DNA of 64,000 nt from Acheta domesticus (Eukaryota; Arthropoda; Insecta; Orthoptera; Gryllidae). The position numbers were made by a program, and so were the translations under genes. The stretch spans positions 190,854,955-190,918,954 of the forward strand of contig JAHLJT010000631.1 in NCBI GenBank assembly GCA_031308135.1. Reading direction: 5' to 3'. The notes below the pieces were generated by a model. The model was given only the letters and a program-made list of their open reading frames with translations. It was not told the DNA's origin and made no database searches. Of the stretch, positions 11,239 through 22,215 are shown piece by piece; positions within the stretch are counted from its first letter, which is position 1, and each line of letters begins with the position of its first letter.

Positions 11239-12126
11239 CTGAGAGTCGGACTCTAAAACTGTCACTGCTACGTGAAGCAAGCGTTTTGATTTGTGAATAG
11301 AGGGGGGGGGGTAATCGCCCAATCGAATGAGCATATTTGAAATGTTCTGTAAGCTTCGAGAAGACAAATCGCCGCAGGCAGTTGGAACACGTGGGCGATT
11401 CGCCGAAATCCAGCGCGTGAGAGCCGTGTGCGCAATACGCAGAATTGCTCGCGCCGATAACGGGGACAGATTGCGTCCCGTGCATCCTTTAAGGCTTAGG
11501 AGCGCTGATTCTTGTAGTGATTAAAACTTCGTATGAAAGCATGAAAGGCATGCTGAATTGCCCTCGCAAGACCACAATAAGAGAATATAATTACAGTATG
11601 TTCGTATGTGTCTCTCAGTATTGCCTGAGATTGACATAGTGGAATACTGCGCACCATGCAGGAAATCTATCAGAATTTCGACGCTATGACCTGCAAAGAT
11701 ATTGGCTTGTGTGTCTTCCATTTAATAAGGTGCTCATACGTCCCATTATAGCCGGGACAGTCCTTTTTTGAGTCCCTGCCCCGTATATTTTTGGAACGGA
11801 AACGGGTCTCTAAAATGTTCCGTTTTGGTGACAATGACTATCCAGCATAAATTGCTGTCAACAATTTTAAATTTATCATAATGTATTCCATTGAGTTTGC
11901 ATTAGTTTACAAAAAAGTAAGATCAAGGAGATCATACGTTCATGTACCACGTAACAAGAGTGTTTCACAGACTATTTAAGTCGAGAACGGAGAGATTCAG
12001 TGGTGGTTCTAAAAAGGGAAAATGAGCTATCGCGTTATTTGAGCTTGTGTGTGCTTTATCGCTGTCGATATCGTTATCGAGAAATTCAATTATCCGAACT
12101 GTATGCTTCTGTGAGTTCTGTACGAC
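11239..12126. other. Intergenic DNA with poly-G run
   Basis: There is a 10-G run near 11302-11312. A stretch at 11735-11830 (GCCGGGACAGTCC, GAGTCCCTGCCCCG) resembles internal parts of insect DNA transposons but has no recognisable ends. Frames at 11120-11485 (minus), 11327-11524 (plus) and 11521-11721 (minus) carry no motif. Confidence 0.4.
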
Positions 12127-12129
12127 TTA

Positions 12130-12762
12130 GGGCTCCTTCACACGTGGACACTGTGGCGCGCTACCGATAAGCATCAGGGCACTTCCAACGTGGCCACCGC
12201 CGCATGCGGTTGGAGGGGGAGGGTTCGGCGGGTATATGTTTCGCCGAACCGTCGCCCACGACCAGCAAAGGGACCGCAGCAGAATCTTATCTCTCACTTC
12301 CGAGAAACCCGCCGCGACTAGAAGACTTCCATTTAAACCAATGCTTTGCTAGCACTGGTGCAGCGCGTTACAGGTGTCCCACCCGGACTGTTCATAGCGA
12401 GAGCCCGCCACCTATACTTGGGTTTTTATTTCTTGGCGCATGGGGACTTGTCTTCTCGCTGGAATATCTCACGGTATGTCTCGTCGTTCTCGGTCGTGCC
12501 TCTAGGAGTCGCATGATCGCGACTGTATCGGGCAGTGCTCGCGATCATGTGACTCTTAGCGGCTCGACCGAAAACGACGCGAAATACCGTGAGATATTCC
12601 AGCGTGAAGACAGGTCTCCAAACGCCAAGAAATAAACACTCAAGTATAGAGCCACTGCAGCGCGACTCGGACACTCGTGGGAAGACCTCCATTTAAACTA
12701 ATGCCTTGCTATCAGTCGCGCCACTCAGTAGCGCTGCTGAGTGTCTACGTGTGAAGGGGCCC
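12130..12762. mobile_element. Harbinger-like foldback MITE
   Basis: A 633-bp element with terminal inverted repeats GGGCTCCTTCACACGTGGAC (left) and GGGCCCCTTCACACGTAGAC (right, minus strand), flanked on both sides by TTA (12127-12129 and 12763-12765). TIRs beginning GGGC..TTCACACG with a 3-bp TWA target duplication are typical of PIF/Harbinger elements. There is no transposase. The centre is a long hairpin (separate entry) and a 34-bp direct repeat flanks that hairpin (12321-12354 and 12681-12714, GAAGAC(T/C)TCCATTTAAAC). The plus frame 12204-12635 and minus frame 12426-12692 translate to similar peptides only because the hairpin arms are complementary. They are not evidence of a protein. Confidence 0.85.
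12417..12644. repeat. Long imperfect hairpin inside the MITE
   Basis: Arms 12417-12520 and 12541-12644 are inverted copies, 104 bp each, with about 14 mismatches (about 87% identity), around a 20-nt loop. Landmarks are TATTTCTTGGCG and GGAATATCTCACGGTAT in the left arm and their complements in the right. A transcript in either direction would fold into one long stem. Confidence 0.9.
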
Positions 12763-12765
12763 TTA

Positions 12766-15177
12766 GGAAACAATCTTAATTAATATGTATTATAATTAAT
12801 ATGGGTCAACTATTCAATGGAATCAATGAATAATTTCAAACAATTTATTTAATTAATAAAAGTGCAAATGAAATAAAAGAGTATATTTGTTTATTAGCGT
12901 TCCATTCCAATCTAACTTGCAAATATGTACCACTTTTACAAAAATTCTACAAATAAATGCTTGAAATAAATTTAAAATTGCGGACTACGAGAATTTTTTT
13001 TCATTTGTATTTTCAATTAATATTTAAAAAGTTTACGACGGTGTGTACTTAGTTTACTAAAGTGTGAACTTTGATTTTTGTTACGTGCATGTGTCTCATT
13101 ATGTCTCATGTTTTGGTTAACAAAAAGTCAGAATGTCCCGTTTATTGTTTTTCAATATCTGGTCACCTTACTTATACAACTATTGGCACTAATATGGCAG
13201 AAAAGTGCAATGAATTTAAGCTTCATTAATAAAGGATCCCCCGACACGAGGGAGATATCAAAGGAGAATCAATTCTTCACAAATACCTATACAAACTTTT
13301 CTTAATATATATCAACAGATTTCTCCTTTAAACCTTTTGTAAGGATTTAGTACAATGTAGTACTACTGTAAATATAACCATTTAAACACCATTTAACATA
13401 CCATTTAAACACCATTAAACATATGCACCATTTAAAAAAATAAACTTAAACACATGTTCTCTTAGTATCTGGAATGTTTATATGTATCACGTTACGCGTA
13501 TATTTTATAATTTAATGCGTTTTCAAAGAGCACTTTAAATGATTTCTAAGTAACACTTTCGAAAGATTTTGTAAATGTTTCCTTTCTTATTTATTCACAT
13601 GGACATTGTTACCGTTAGCGAAACTTGTCTGTCTCTATTTTTCCTCCAAGAGAAAAATGTGTTTATAGTTATAATATGGTTATGATTTTCATTAAAACCT
13701 TTCAAATTTTGAAAATCGTTAATTCGAATCCGCTACGGTCATTTTGCTGGATATGGTTTTTCAAGAGTTGATGAAATAATTAGTAGGCTACAAGTAGCAA
13801 TATAATGATTAGGGGCGGACTTTAATGAAATATCTTTTTTTTCTTTTCGCTTTCGAAAAATCCCGTTTAGAATAGAAATTCATTTTATGCTATTACTATG
13901 ACAAGAGGAAATGACCCATTTTTCTAGTATTTTTTGCATTTTTCTTAGATTTCAACTAATACGTCACTTTTTACTTTCTCCGTTAATTTTAATGCATTTT
14001 TCGATGATTTCATCGATTTTAATATCATTTTAATGGAACTTGCTTCAAATAATGTTTACGAGATGCAACAAATATTCTCCACAGAATTCCTGGTAGCCTA
14101 TTCTATTTCTTCGCTCAGAAGTTGTGATGTCAGCCATTGTATGTAATCTAAGGTTCCTGTGATGCCTGTCTGAACCATTGGCGGTTCAGCCCTTTTTGAG
14201 ATAACTAAAGACAGATTTTCTTCTATACAACAGTCCAAACTAAAAGTTCGGAAGCTCAGTGCACTTGAACGAATAGAAGAAGCTTCGATTACATTAGTAA
14301 CGTATCCAAAAGCGTGAGGTGTTCATCCAAACTGATTTTGTTTACATTTTCTACGTCATTTTTCTTTGCTTTTAGAACACTTTAATTTTAAGAGAATTTT
14401 ATTGATCGTTTTTAGCGATGTCTTAAGGTATCAAAATACGCCTCCTAATAATAATATTCCCGTACACATGCACACTGGAGGGACGGATGGACGTGCTCCC
14501 CTGAAAATTTTGAAAGGGCCCCGTAGCCCTACCTCATAAATCTTTTATTTTCGTACATATGATCAATTCTTTGTTTTATATTTTCTTAAACTGATAATTT
14601 GGAGAATTGACACATATTTGAGAAAAGAGATCTCACGTACTTCTGCACAGATAGTTTCAACTCTCTCATTATACCGCAAACCTGTTTGCCGACCCCGTTG
14701 CCACTGCGCCGCTGGCTTCACCATTTTATCCTCCTGATTCTGAACGGATGTGACCTTCTTCATCTGATCGCGTGATATATCTAGCCTTCTGGGAAACACG
14801 TAGCTGATCTTATTTCACCTCCGTGAAATTCGACATCGGATCCGTGCCGTCGCCAATCTCACCCCAATTGCGTCCTGCGTCCGCTGTTCTCGCTTTGATG
14901 TCCTCCCTTCCCCATCCTCAGGGGTTCGGTCACCCAATTTCCACATCTCCTTTTGCCAGTCGACTGATCTTCCACTAGTATTTTTCGTTTCTCAACACGT
15001 GTCATACAGCCCAATGCTATCACACTGTCCGGATAACAAACCACTCAACTTCCTCGCCGATAGTTTTGCTTGTTCAGCGTCTTAACCCTCACACGACGTT
15101 TTTATCTTGAATTTGAAAAACGTCTTATTTTTTTAATGTATTCGGCCAATTAAATTCGAATTTTAACGTTTGTTTTT
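12766..15177. other. AT-rich intergenic DNA
   Basis: No gene. A short degenerate tandem repeat of ACCATTTAAAC lies at 13376-13436 (four units). A moderately GC segment at 14690-15060 contains minus frames (14563-14799, 14859-15044) with no recognisable motif. Confidence 0.5.
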
Positions 15178-15334
15178 AATGTCGGAGTAGTTCCCTAACA
15201 AACGGGCCACGGACTGCGCACGATTATTCCTTCCTCTTCCTTGTCATCTCCTCACTCCTTACTTACAAACAAATGTACTTCACTACAGCACATGACGGGA
15301 AATAAGTCGGTAGCTTAGAGCTTATCCCCGTGGG
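15178..15334 (+). mobile_element. SINE-A copy 2, left part
   Basis: 5'-truncated copy of the SINE-A family starting at the GTCGGAGTAG (consensus GCCGGAGCAG) landmark. It runs through CCTAACAAACGGGCCACGGA, CTTCCTCTTCCTTGTC and GAGCTTATCCCCGTGGG, where it is interrupted by the hAT element at 15335. It continues at 15990. Confidence 0.85.
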
Positions 15335-15981
15335 CAGTGGCGGCTCCTAAACTTCAGGCCAGGTAGGGCACAAAACAAAAAGCTAGAAAATAACTAATAA
15401 AAATTTTATTTTGAAGTTTAAGCGCTGTAAACTGAAAAACACTTGAAATTCCTCATTGGTTTCTCACGTATTAACTAGGCTGAATGAGAAGAGAGAACAA
15501 TTCAATTGAAACAACAAACGCTCACGCTCAAGAAAAAAAAAAACTCCACAGAATTCATAGCTGCTGATATTATGAAGATTACGCAGGTCCTGAGCTAATC
15601 AGCATTTCATTTCTCAGACACTATATGAGCGTTGTTTGTACATCTGTAGAGTGGCGCTTGCAGTGGCAGTCACAAAAAACTTGTGACCGTGAAGAGCCTT
15701 AAGGGAGATTACCCCCTCCCTTTTTTCCTCGCACTATGAGGAAAAGCTTTGCTTAACGGGAGGGAGCTGGTCACACGAAGCTTGCGGACTTCGCACTGTT
15801 GCCACAACTACCTCGTTATTTGTGGTGTGAAATAGTATCGATATCGCCCGTGAAAACCTTAACGTAAATTCTCTGGAATTATTACTCGATAATATGACAC
15901 GCATTTCAGTCCTCTATTAATATTTTCCTTTACAAGTAGGAGGGCACGTGACCATGTGACCTTATGGTAGAGCCGCCACTG
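15335..15981. mobile_element. hAT element inserted in SINE-A copy 2
   Basis: A 647-bp element bounded by perfect 12-bp terminal inverted repeats, CAGTGGCGGCTC at 15335 and GAGCCGCCACTG ending at 15981. It is flanked by an identical 8-bp target duplication CCCGTGGG (15327-15334 and 15982-15989). TIR sequence and 8-bp duplication together diagnose a hAT superfamily element. No transposase frame is present, so it is non-autonomous. Removing it and one duplication restores an uninterrupted SINE-A body, which proves the insertion order. Interior features are an A run at 15534-15543 and CCCTCCC/GGGAGGG motifs at 15714-15768. Confidence 0.95.
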
Positions 15982-15989
15982 CCCGTGGG

Positions 15990-16178
15990 GATGGTGCCCC
16001 ACTGGTAAGAAATCCCTGGTTGGGGAAACCCCGCAAGTCGACGTGTAGGTCGGCGCCAAATTTCGCCATCCAGCGGGGAAATATCTCTGCTACCGCCTGC
16101 GATAAAAACACGCACTACACTTACGGGACTAATGAACTTAGCAGTTGACGTATCCGGAATCACTAATCAATCAATTAA
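15990..16178 (+). mobile_element. SINE-A copy 2, right part
   Basis: Continues the interrupted copy with GATGGTGCCCCACTGGTAAG, GTAGGTCGGCGCCAAATTTC, CCATCCAGCGGGGAAA, TTACGGGACTAATGAAC and GTTGACGTATCCGGAATCAC, ending in the CTAATCAATCAATTAA tail. The minus frames at 15859-16059 and 15930-16163 are antisense shadows. Confidence 0.88.
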
Positions 16179-18029
16179 GTTCATTTAGTATCTTAATCTC
16201 ATATGGCAGTATTCTGGATTTGGCATTTTGGCGGGTTTAAAATAAAATGGAATATGTGTTATTTTTGTGAGAAGTTGTAATGCATACTTAAGACTTTATA
16301 CCACACTATACTAATTAGAATTACTATTTGTATTTAAATACTAATAGAGTTGGCGTAGTTAACAATGGACCGGTTCAAGGCAAATGCCCTATGATGGCAC
16401 CAACTCCAGCACTTACTTTTCAATAGCTTTGAAGGACCAATGTATTTTGAGAGACTAATACACACGCCCATAAATACCTGCAATGGATTGCAATTACAAG
16501 GGAGTTGCTATCACTTGGGTGACTCAGCAGACGTGATTGATTTAAAACGTATAACGGAATTTATGTAAGATTTTTCATAAAAATGGATTCATTGAATGTC
16601 TGCTCTTATGAGAATATCTAATGATATGTTAGAGCACCGTAGGTGTTTTAATGGGCTTGATAAAATTAAAACGAATGACCATTGAATTCGTAGTTAAAAG
16701 AAACACAGCACTGATTACAAACACATAATCATAAGCTCATAAGCTGAAATAAAATACAATGTGGAGCATATGGTTCATTCAATTTTGTTTATAATGGCGC
16801 ACGGATAACGTAGCTGCTCGTGAACCAGACGAGCGAGTTCACGGTGTTTACCCACGGAGTTGGGCTCACGCCGGAGAGTGTAGCGACATTCGGTGCATGG
16901 GTGGAGATTGCGGCATTGTTCCGCAATCATTTCATGCGTGGAGTGTGATTGATGATGCAGTAGTAGATTTAGCACGTACATGATCGTTGTTGTAGTTGGT
17001 AGCATTGTGTTCGTATGCACTAGCACACGCATGTGCTTGTTGCAGTTTGGAAGTAATGCAATACATCATTGAAATGTTAACACAATCATTGTTTAGGTAG
17101 CGAAGTGGCGTTAGTTTCGTAACTAGGTTTCACACGCGATTCACTGATTAGTAGCAAAGAGCAGTCACCATTTACGTGCACTGGGTAGGCACTGCGCGGT
17201 ACTATAGAGCGTCCAAGCATTTGATTGCAGCACAGCGCTTATGGAGGACAGCGTTGCCACTTCACGCACAGCGCTTACGCGCAACACTCACAATGCTGAA
17301 TACTCAGATTGACTTGGAATGTCGCAGCTGCCCACGATCGCTCACCCTTCTCTATCAATTCCTTGCGTAGGACGAGTCTCCGGTACAAGGAAATCGCCGT
17401 CGTGCAGCTTGTCATCCTCAGTAAATGAGAGATAACAGCTGTCTCACGCCTCTGGTGGTCAGACGAGAAACATCTTGTTCTTACCGCTGGGTTTAAAAAA
17501 TCTCCGAGGAAATTGTTTCCAATTCTTTACTTAAAGATTAAATAGATGGCTTAATATTACAAATTGACTTTTTTTAAAAAAAGGTATATGGAAGGATAAA
17601 TTATTAAAAAAATTTAATAAAAATTATAACTGAAATATCAGAAGCAAACCAAGTCCAACTCTTGGAGAAACATTGTTTATCCTTCAAACACTAATGGGAC
17701 TTGAATTGCTGTTTTGCACGAAAGAAATAGATATCGAGATCAGTGTTTCTAATTTTCAGTCTCAAGTCATTTTACATGTTCAGTTTATTCACTTATTTAT
17801 TTTTATGTAAAATAAAGGGAAACCACAAATTCATAAAGGTGAGATGATATGGATGGTAACGTACACCGTAACGAACAATGCCAAATGATCTCTTTGAACA
17901 TTCAGCTACAAATTTGCCAAAACTTTGCATTTGAAAGCACATTTTAAGACACACTGATTGAATGACTTTGGAATTAACATTGTTAATTGTGGAGCATTCA
18001 AGCAAATAACATGTCCATCTAAACCAGGT
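16179..18029. other. Intergenic DNA, GC-richer at 16790-17450
   Basis: The 16790-17450 part has higher GC and scattered CpG but no CpG-island density. A minus frame (16775-17032, 85 codons) and a plus frame (17176-17370) have no recognisable family. A faint resemblance of the opposite strand to transposon helix-turn-helix domains was not good enough to call. The rest is AT-rich. Confidence 0.4.
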
Positions 18030-18475
18030 CCTGAGGTCCTGGGTTCAAGTTCGAAGATGGCGGATTGTTGATACTAGCTAGAGAGCTGGGTCGAATTCAG
18101 TATCTGTCTGGAGGACAATTATAGAGACTTGCTGCTATGATCAGAAGTTTTTCGAGGTTTCCCATTGACAAAGTACCCCAAGCGGACCCCCCCCCCGGAG
18201 CAGTCTCCCAAGAAACGGGCAACAGACTATGCGCTACCATTCCTTCCTTTTCTTTGTCCTATCCTCACCCCTTACTTACACTTACATGCATTACTCAACC
18301 ACACGTGTCGGGAGATAATTTGAGAGCTTAGAGCTTGTCCCGGCTGGGGCGGTGCTCGATGGGAACATACCTAAATGGGAAATTCTTTTGCAAGAAAACG
18401 TGTTGGTCGGCGCCGCAGATCACCATCCTAAGGCGGAGGGACACCACCACCTGTCACGATTTAATATTCACTTCC
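18030..18475 (+). mobile_element. SINE-A copy 3
   Basis: Starts with a B-box-like GGGTTCAAGTTC (18041-18052) of the tRNA-like head, then TAGCTAGAGAGCTGGGTCG, CTGTCTGGAGGACAATTATAG, the C run with GGAGCAG, CTTGTCCTATCCTCACCCC, GAGCTTGTCCCGGCTGGGGC and TTGGTCGGCGCCGCAGATCA. The last 40 bases of the family and the tail are lost or too diverged. The frames at 18137-18331 and 18335-18679 are chance. Confidence 0.8.
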
Positions 18476-19237
18476 CTAAATCTGACTATCTACGCTGTCT
18501 CAATTTGTAGTGGGCCACATCGATCGTGGCCACCAAGAAGCACAGAGCACGACTACTGGGCTGCAGACATGGGCAGCCCCGTTTTAAATAATAGTAATAA
18601 AATGCTATTAAAGACAATGTTTTGTTTCACCATTTCAAAGCCAGAAATAACTTATCAGGAATTCAATATTCCTGTTTGATTGCTCCACTCTATCATCGTC
18701 ATTCTTCTACCCTTCTTATTTTCCTCATCGTGACGTTTATTTATTCGCTCTGCGAGTTCGGTACTTGTTCTACTGTCTCGTTCTTTCCGATCCGATCCGT
18801 GGATTCTGCTTTCTTGGTTGCCACAAGTGGCCTTGTAAGGTCGATTCACATTTACAGGCACCGCGCGTGGCAGCCATGTAGTGTGAGATGTATGACAAAA
18901 ATAGTAGCATGCATCTTCTATGATCATGTACATACCTAGCATGCGTATGCGCGGCAAGTAGGCACGGAGACTGACAAAGGGTGGTGATCTCGTCGAGAAT
19001 ACTTGGTGCAGCGCGTGCATTTGCATGTCGATGCGTATCTGTCGGTGACTGCGCCTGGCGGGGAAGAGAGTAAACTGTCTCCAAGAGTGAAGTACACCAC
19101 CGAATATTGGGGGAGAACAACTGAAGGACTACACCACAAGATTAGAGGATTTGTATTTAATATACATAAATATATTCTCGTAAATTTTACTAAACAAAGT
19201 GAATAAGTCAACTTTAATAAATAAACACAAGATTTTC
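18476..19237. other. Intergenic DNA, mixed composition
   Basis: Several overlapping frames on both strands (18622-18939 plus; 18655-19026, 18770-19120 and 18936-19253 minus) are open by chance and have no motif. GGTCGATTCACATTTACAGG at 18839 resembles a DNA-transposon terminus but no matching inverted end was found. Confidence 0.4.
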
Positions 19238-19980
19238 TCAAAAACGGTTCCAAATTTTTTCTTTAAACGTTTGGCAGGGATAGTGCCAAATATACCCTAC
19301 GAGATGACATAAATTGTTTTGTTCTATTTTTTGTCTTTTCAAAAATTACAAAAATTTAATTTGACTTTCACTTCGTTAATATTTACATTAGCGGCGATTA
19401 GTATAGTTGTAAGTACATGTGCTTTAAATAATGTCAGATAAAACTCAACCGTTTTCTATAAAAACTAGCTCAAAATTCCGTCTTTTCAGAAAAGCTCAAA
19501 CGCCATTTTCTCATAAATGACTCCAAATTTATTCTTCAAACTTTTCGAACAGATAGCACTATTTGCATTGTTTAATACGACGTAAATTTAATTTTGGGGT
19601 ATTTTTTGTTTTTCCAAAAATACACTAATGTATTTTTTTAATTTCTCACATTGTTAATATGCACATTTCCAGCAAATTGTAAGCACCATTGTATTTGTAA
19701 ATTAATGCAGTTCAAATGACTTCTAATGAAGTTTCTCGAAAACTCAAAAATGTTTTTTGAAAAAGACCTTCTAATTTCGCATTTACAGTGGGTCTTAAAC
19801 TCCATTTTCTTAAAAAGTCTCCAAATTTTTCAAAGGAAATTGCCATTTAGAACAAGTTTTTACTGTTCTAATATTCTGAAAATAATATCTACTACTAGGA
19901 AAATAATATCTGCTACTAGGAAAATTAAGGAAACTAACAAATTCTACTAGTAGGAAAATTAAGAAAATATTTTTAAAAAA
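19238..19980. repeat. Degenerate ~270-300-bp tandem repeat
   Basis: Three diverged units whose landmarks recur at 19250, 19523 and 19821 ((T/C)CCAAATTT preceded by TCTCA/TTAAAAA). Secondary landmarks also repeat: TTAATAT(T/G)(T/C)ACATT, TTTTTTGT(C/T)TTTTC, and the phrase 'ctcaaa..ccattttct'. Identity is low (about 60-65% by eye). The third unit ends in a separate 21-23-bp tandem repeat, AAAATAATATCT(A/G)CTACTAGG (about 19878-19965). Confidence 0.65.
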
Positions 19981-20689
19981 TGTACTTTGGGCGGCGATAC
20001 ATGGCAGCTGGCATGTGTATATAGCAAGTCCGAACAGCTAGCCGAGACCAAAGAAAATAGAAAACTAATACAGGAAAAAGGTTTTTCCATTCTATAGCAC
20101 CACTAGCAAAATATTTGGTTATTATATTTAATATTGTTGTTTGTTTGTATGTTCTTCTAGACAAGGCCATGGATTTTTGTAATTGCGCTTTTACTGCCAC
20201 CCCTCTCAGTTTCCTCTCTTATCGTAAGTTTCGGCCCTGCGAAGGCCACCTTCCCCACAGGCGCCAGTTCCTAGGATTCCTATTTTAGCCGGTTTAATTT
20301 CAAATCGCAGTCTCAGAAACTAATTTTATAATCAAACTGCTATCAAAAAATTTACAAATGATACTTCATTGTATTCGTCTTTTTATGATCCATCCATTTC
20401 TGGTAAGAAAAAATGTAGCTCCATTTAAAAATCAAATATGAATAAATTTCTCCAAATCTAAAATTCTGAAATATTCCGGAAATATTTCTACATCGTATTA
20501 TATGCTCCAAGATTCCCCCCCTTTTTTTACACGCGGACAGGCCAACATGGACAACGCAAATATCAATTCATATAGTTTCATTCTTTCTCCTCCAGAAGTT
20601 CTTCATCCTGTTCGAGTGCGAAGCTCTTCTTTCAGCAGTCCATTCTCCTCTCTTCTTTTCACCGACAAGAAATTTGAGGTCGAAAAATT
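19981..20689. other. Intergenic DNA, nothing recognised
   Basis: No element with recognisable ends. The minus frame 19973-20200 and plus frame 20502-20714 carry no motif. Confidence 0.5.
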
Positions 20690-21310
20690 TTGTTTCTTTA
20701 TTCTTTTCTATTAAGATTCCTTGTTCAGTAATTTTAAATTTTTGTATTTCTTCCTTAATTTTTTGGACATAGCCTCTTAACCTTTGTAGTTCCAGATTTT
20801 ATCAAAAATTTGTTTGTTTAATCTTGATTGATCCATGACGACGATATGTCCATAGAACTGTAGCTGTCGTTTTCTAATCATCACATCTAGGTTTTCCGTT
20901 TTACTACAAATTTCTGTGTTGTATCTCCTTCTTGTGTTTCTATTGGATCATAAATCCTTCTTAAATTTTTTTCTCTATCTTCAGCAAATTTTACATTCCA
21001 ATTATGTTTCCATGACGTACAAGATATCTGGTAAACTGGTCAGTAACCTTGATGTTCCCATAATTTGTTTTTATGTTTTTCTTGGGATATTTATGTACTT
21101 GTCAATTTCAGTTTTATCAAACGAGATCTGTAAGCCTGATTTTTCCGCTGTTTCTTTAATTGATTAATTTGATTAATAGCTTATTATGATTCTGCAAGTA
21201 GTGCATGCTAAGCATCAGCAAATGATAAACATTTAATTTCGAGGTTCTTGTCCTTTGTATCAGTTTTTGCCCCTGAATTATTCCCTATTGTTGAGAGAAA
21301 ACGGCATTTC
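20690..21310 (-). pseudogene. Decayed LINE reverse transcriptase fragment
   Basis: Reading the minus strand across several frameshifts and stops recovers the C-terminal half of a non-LTR reverse transcriptase. The order is EIKCLSFADA (the catalytic F/YADD box with the last Asp replaced), AINQINQL, then the typical AEKSGLQISFDKTEI block, then VMIRKRQLQFYGHIVVMD and SRLNKQIFDKIW, which match the conserved 'RKRRL.F.GH..RM....L..KIF' region after the thumb. At least five stops or frameshifts interrupt it, so it is dead. The endonuclease and N-terminal RT domains are missing upstream, and the 80-codon minus frame at 21208-21450 holds only the FADA portion. The clade cannot be fixed from this piece. 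Confidence 0.72.
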
Positions 21311-21599
21311 GATATCGTGATCCGTTTAGAAGTTATCGGGTGACCCGTGGTTGGGAGGACACACCGTATATCTTTGTTAGAATGGTCTAATTCCCCCCTT
21401 CCAAATCGCCACAACACATCAGCGCAATGAACAACCTTGCAGCATAGCAAGACGACTCCAGCCGATCGTTTTGGAGGAGGCCATCATAGATTTTTGTTAA
21501 ATCATATTTAATATTATATTTAAAGTACATATATGATACTATAAAATATTAGTTTTTTTAATACTTACATAATTTAAAATAAATAAACATTTAAATCAG

Positions 21600-21694
21600 T
21601 TTTGCCCAATAAAAGAAGGTAAGAAACGAAAACTCTAGGCCTTGGGGGGGGGGAGCATGGTGTCCATGCATCATAGAATCCGCCACTGCATCAT
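21600..21694. mobile_element. hAT-like terminus
   Basis: Ends in ATCCGCCACTG (21684-21694), i.e. CAGTGGCGGAT on the minus strand, preceded inward by GCATGG and a G run at about 21642-21651. The CAGTGGCGGAT start with a nearby GGGGGGG/CATG run is a familiar hAT pattern. The other end and a target duplication were not found; the nearby CATCATAG repeats are suggestive but misplaced. Confidence 0.45.
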
Positions 21695-22050
21695 AGGAAC
21701 TTACACAATTGCATCTTTGAAAATGGCCATCTAATCAAGATTAAGTTCTGCACAAAGTTGCAGATATATGTGTTTTCTTTTCAAAGAGATTCGAACCGAG
21801 GTTATTGACTATATCAAGACTGTCAGTATTCAACTACATAGTCGAATATTTACGATTACACTGAAGTAATTCGTTTCGTAATGACTGCTCTCTATGTAAA
21901 TAAAAGGCGATGAATTTCCTTACAATATTGAAAGTGTTTAATGAATTAAATCTGTTTCAGTTTCAAGACACATATTAATGTTGATAAATATTAAATTAAA
22001 AATAGTAAGAACAATGACACGAAGTGGGCCTGTGGAAATTTCGTTGTCAA

Positions 22051-22055
22051 TATTA

Positions 22056-22108
<53 letters not shown>
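22051..22108. repeat. (ATT)n microsatellite, probable LINE tail
   Basis: About 18 ATT units with one slip. It lies just beyond the 3' end of the minus-strand LINE fragment 22216-22866, as (AAT)n in the sense direction. This is the expected place for a simple-repeat tail. Confidence 0.85.
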
Positions 22109-22215
22109 GATTCCTCTATATCACGACTGAAGATGTTATGTGTCGGCTGAATATAAAATCTACTCCAGGTTGCAACCAGCTATCTAAGGAGTAGATCTAG
22201 GGACTGTCGGTGCCT

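Noticed and set aside
12204..12692. Two similar peptides on opposite strands (FLEYLTV... and YREIFQRED)
   Set aside because: They are similar because they are the two arms of a DNA hairpin in a MITE, not because a protein is conserved.
16775..17040. Possible helix-turn-helix domain of a transposon-encoded protein
   Set aside because: The resemblance on the plus strand was vague, with stops in all frames; not enough to report as coding.
18839..18950. GGTCGATTCACATTTACAGG as a DNA-transposon end
   Set aside because: No matching inverted end within several hundred bases.
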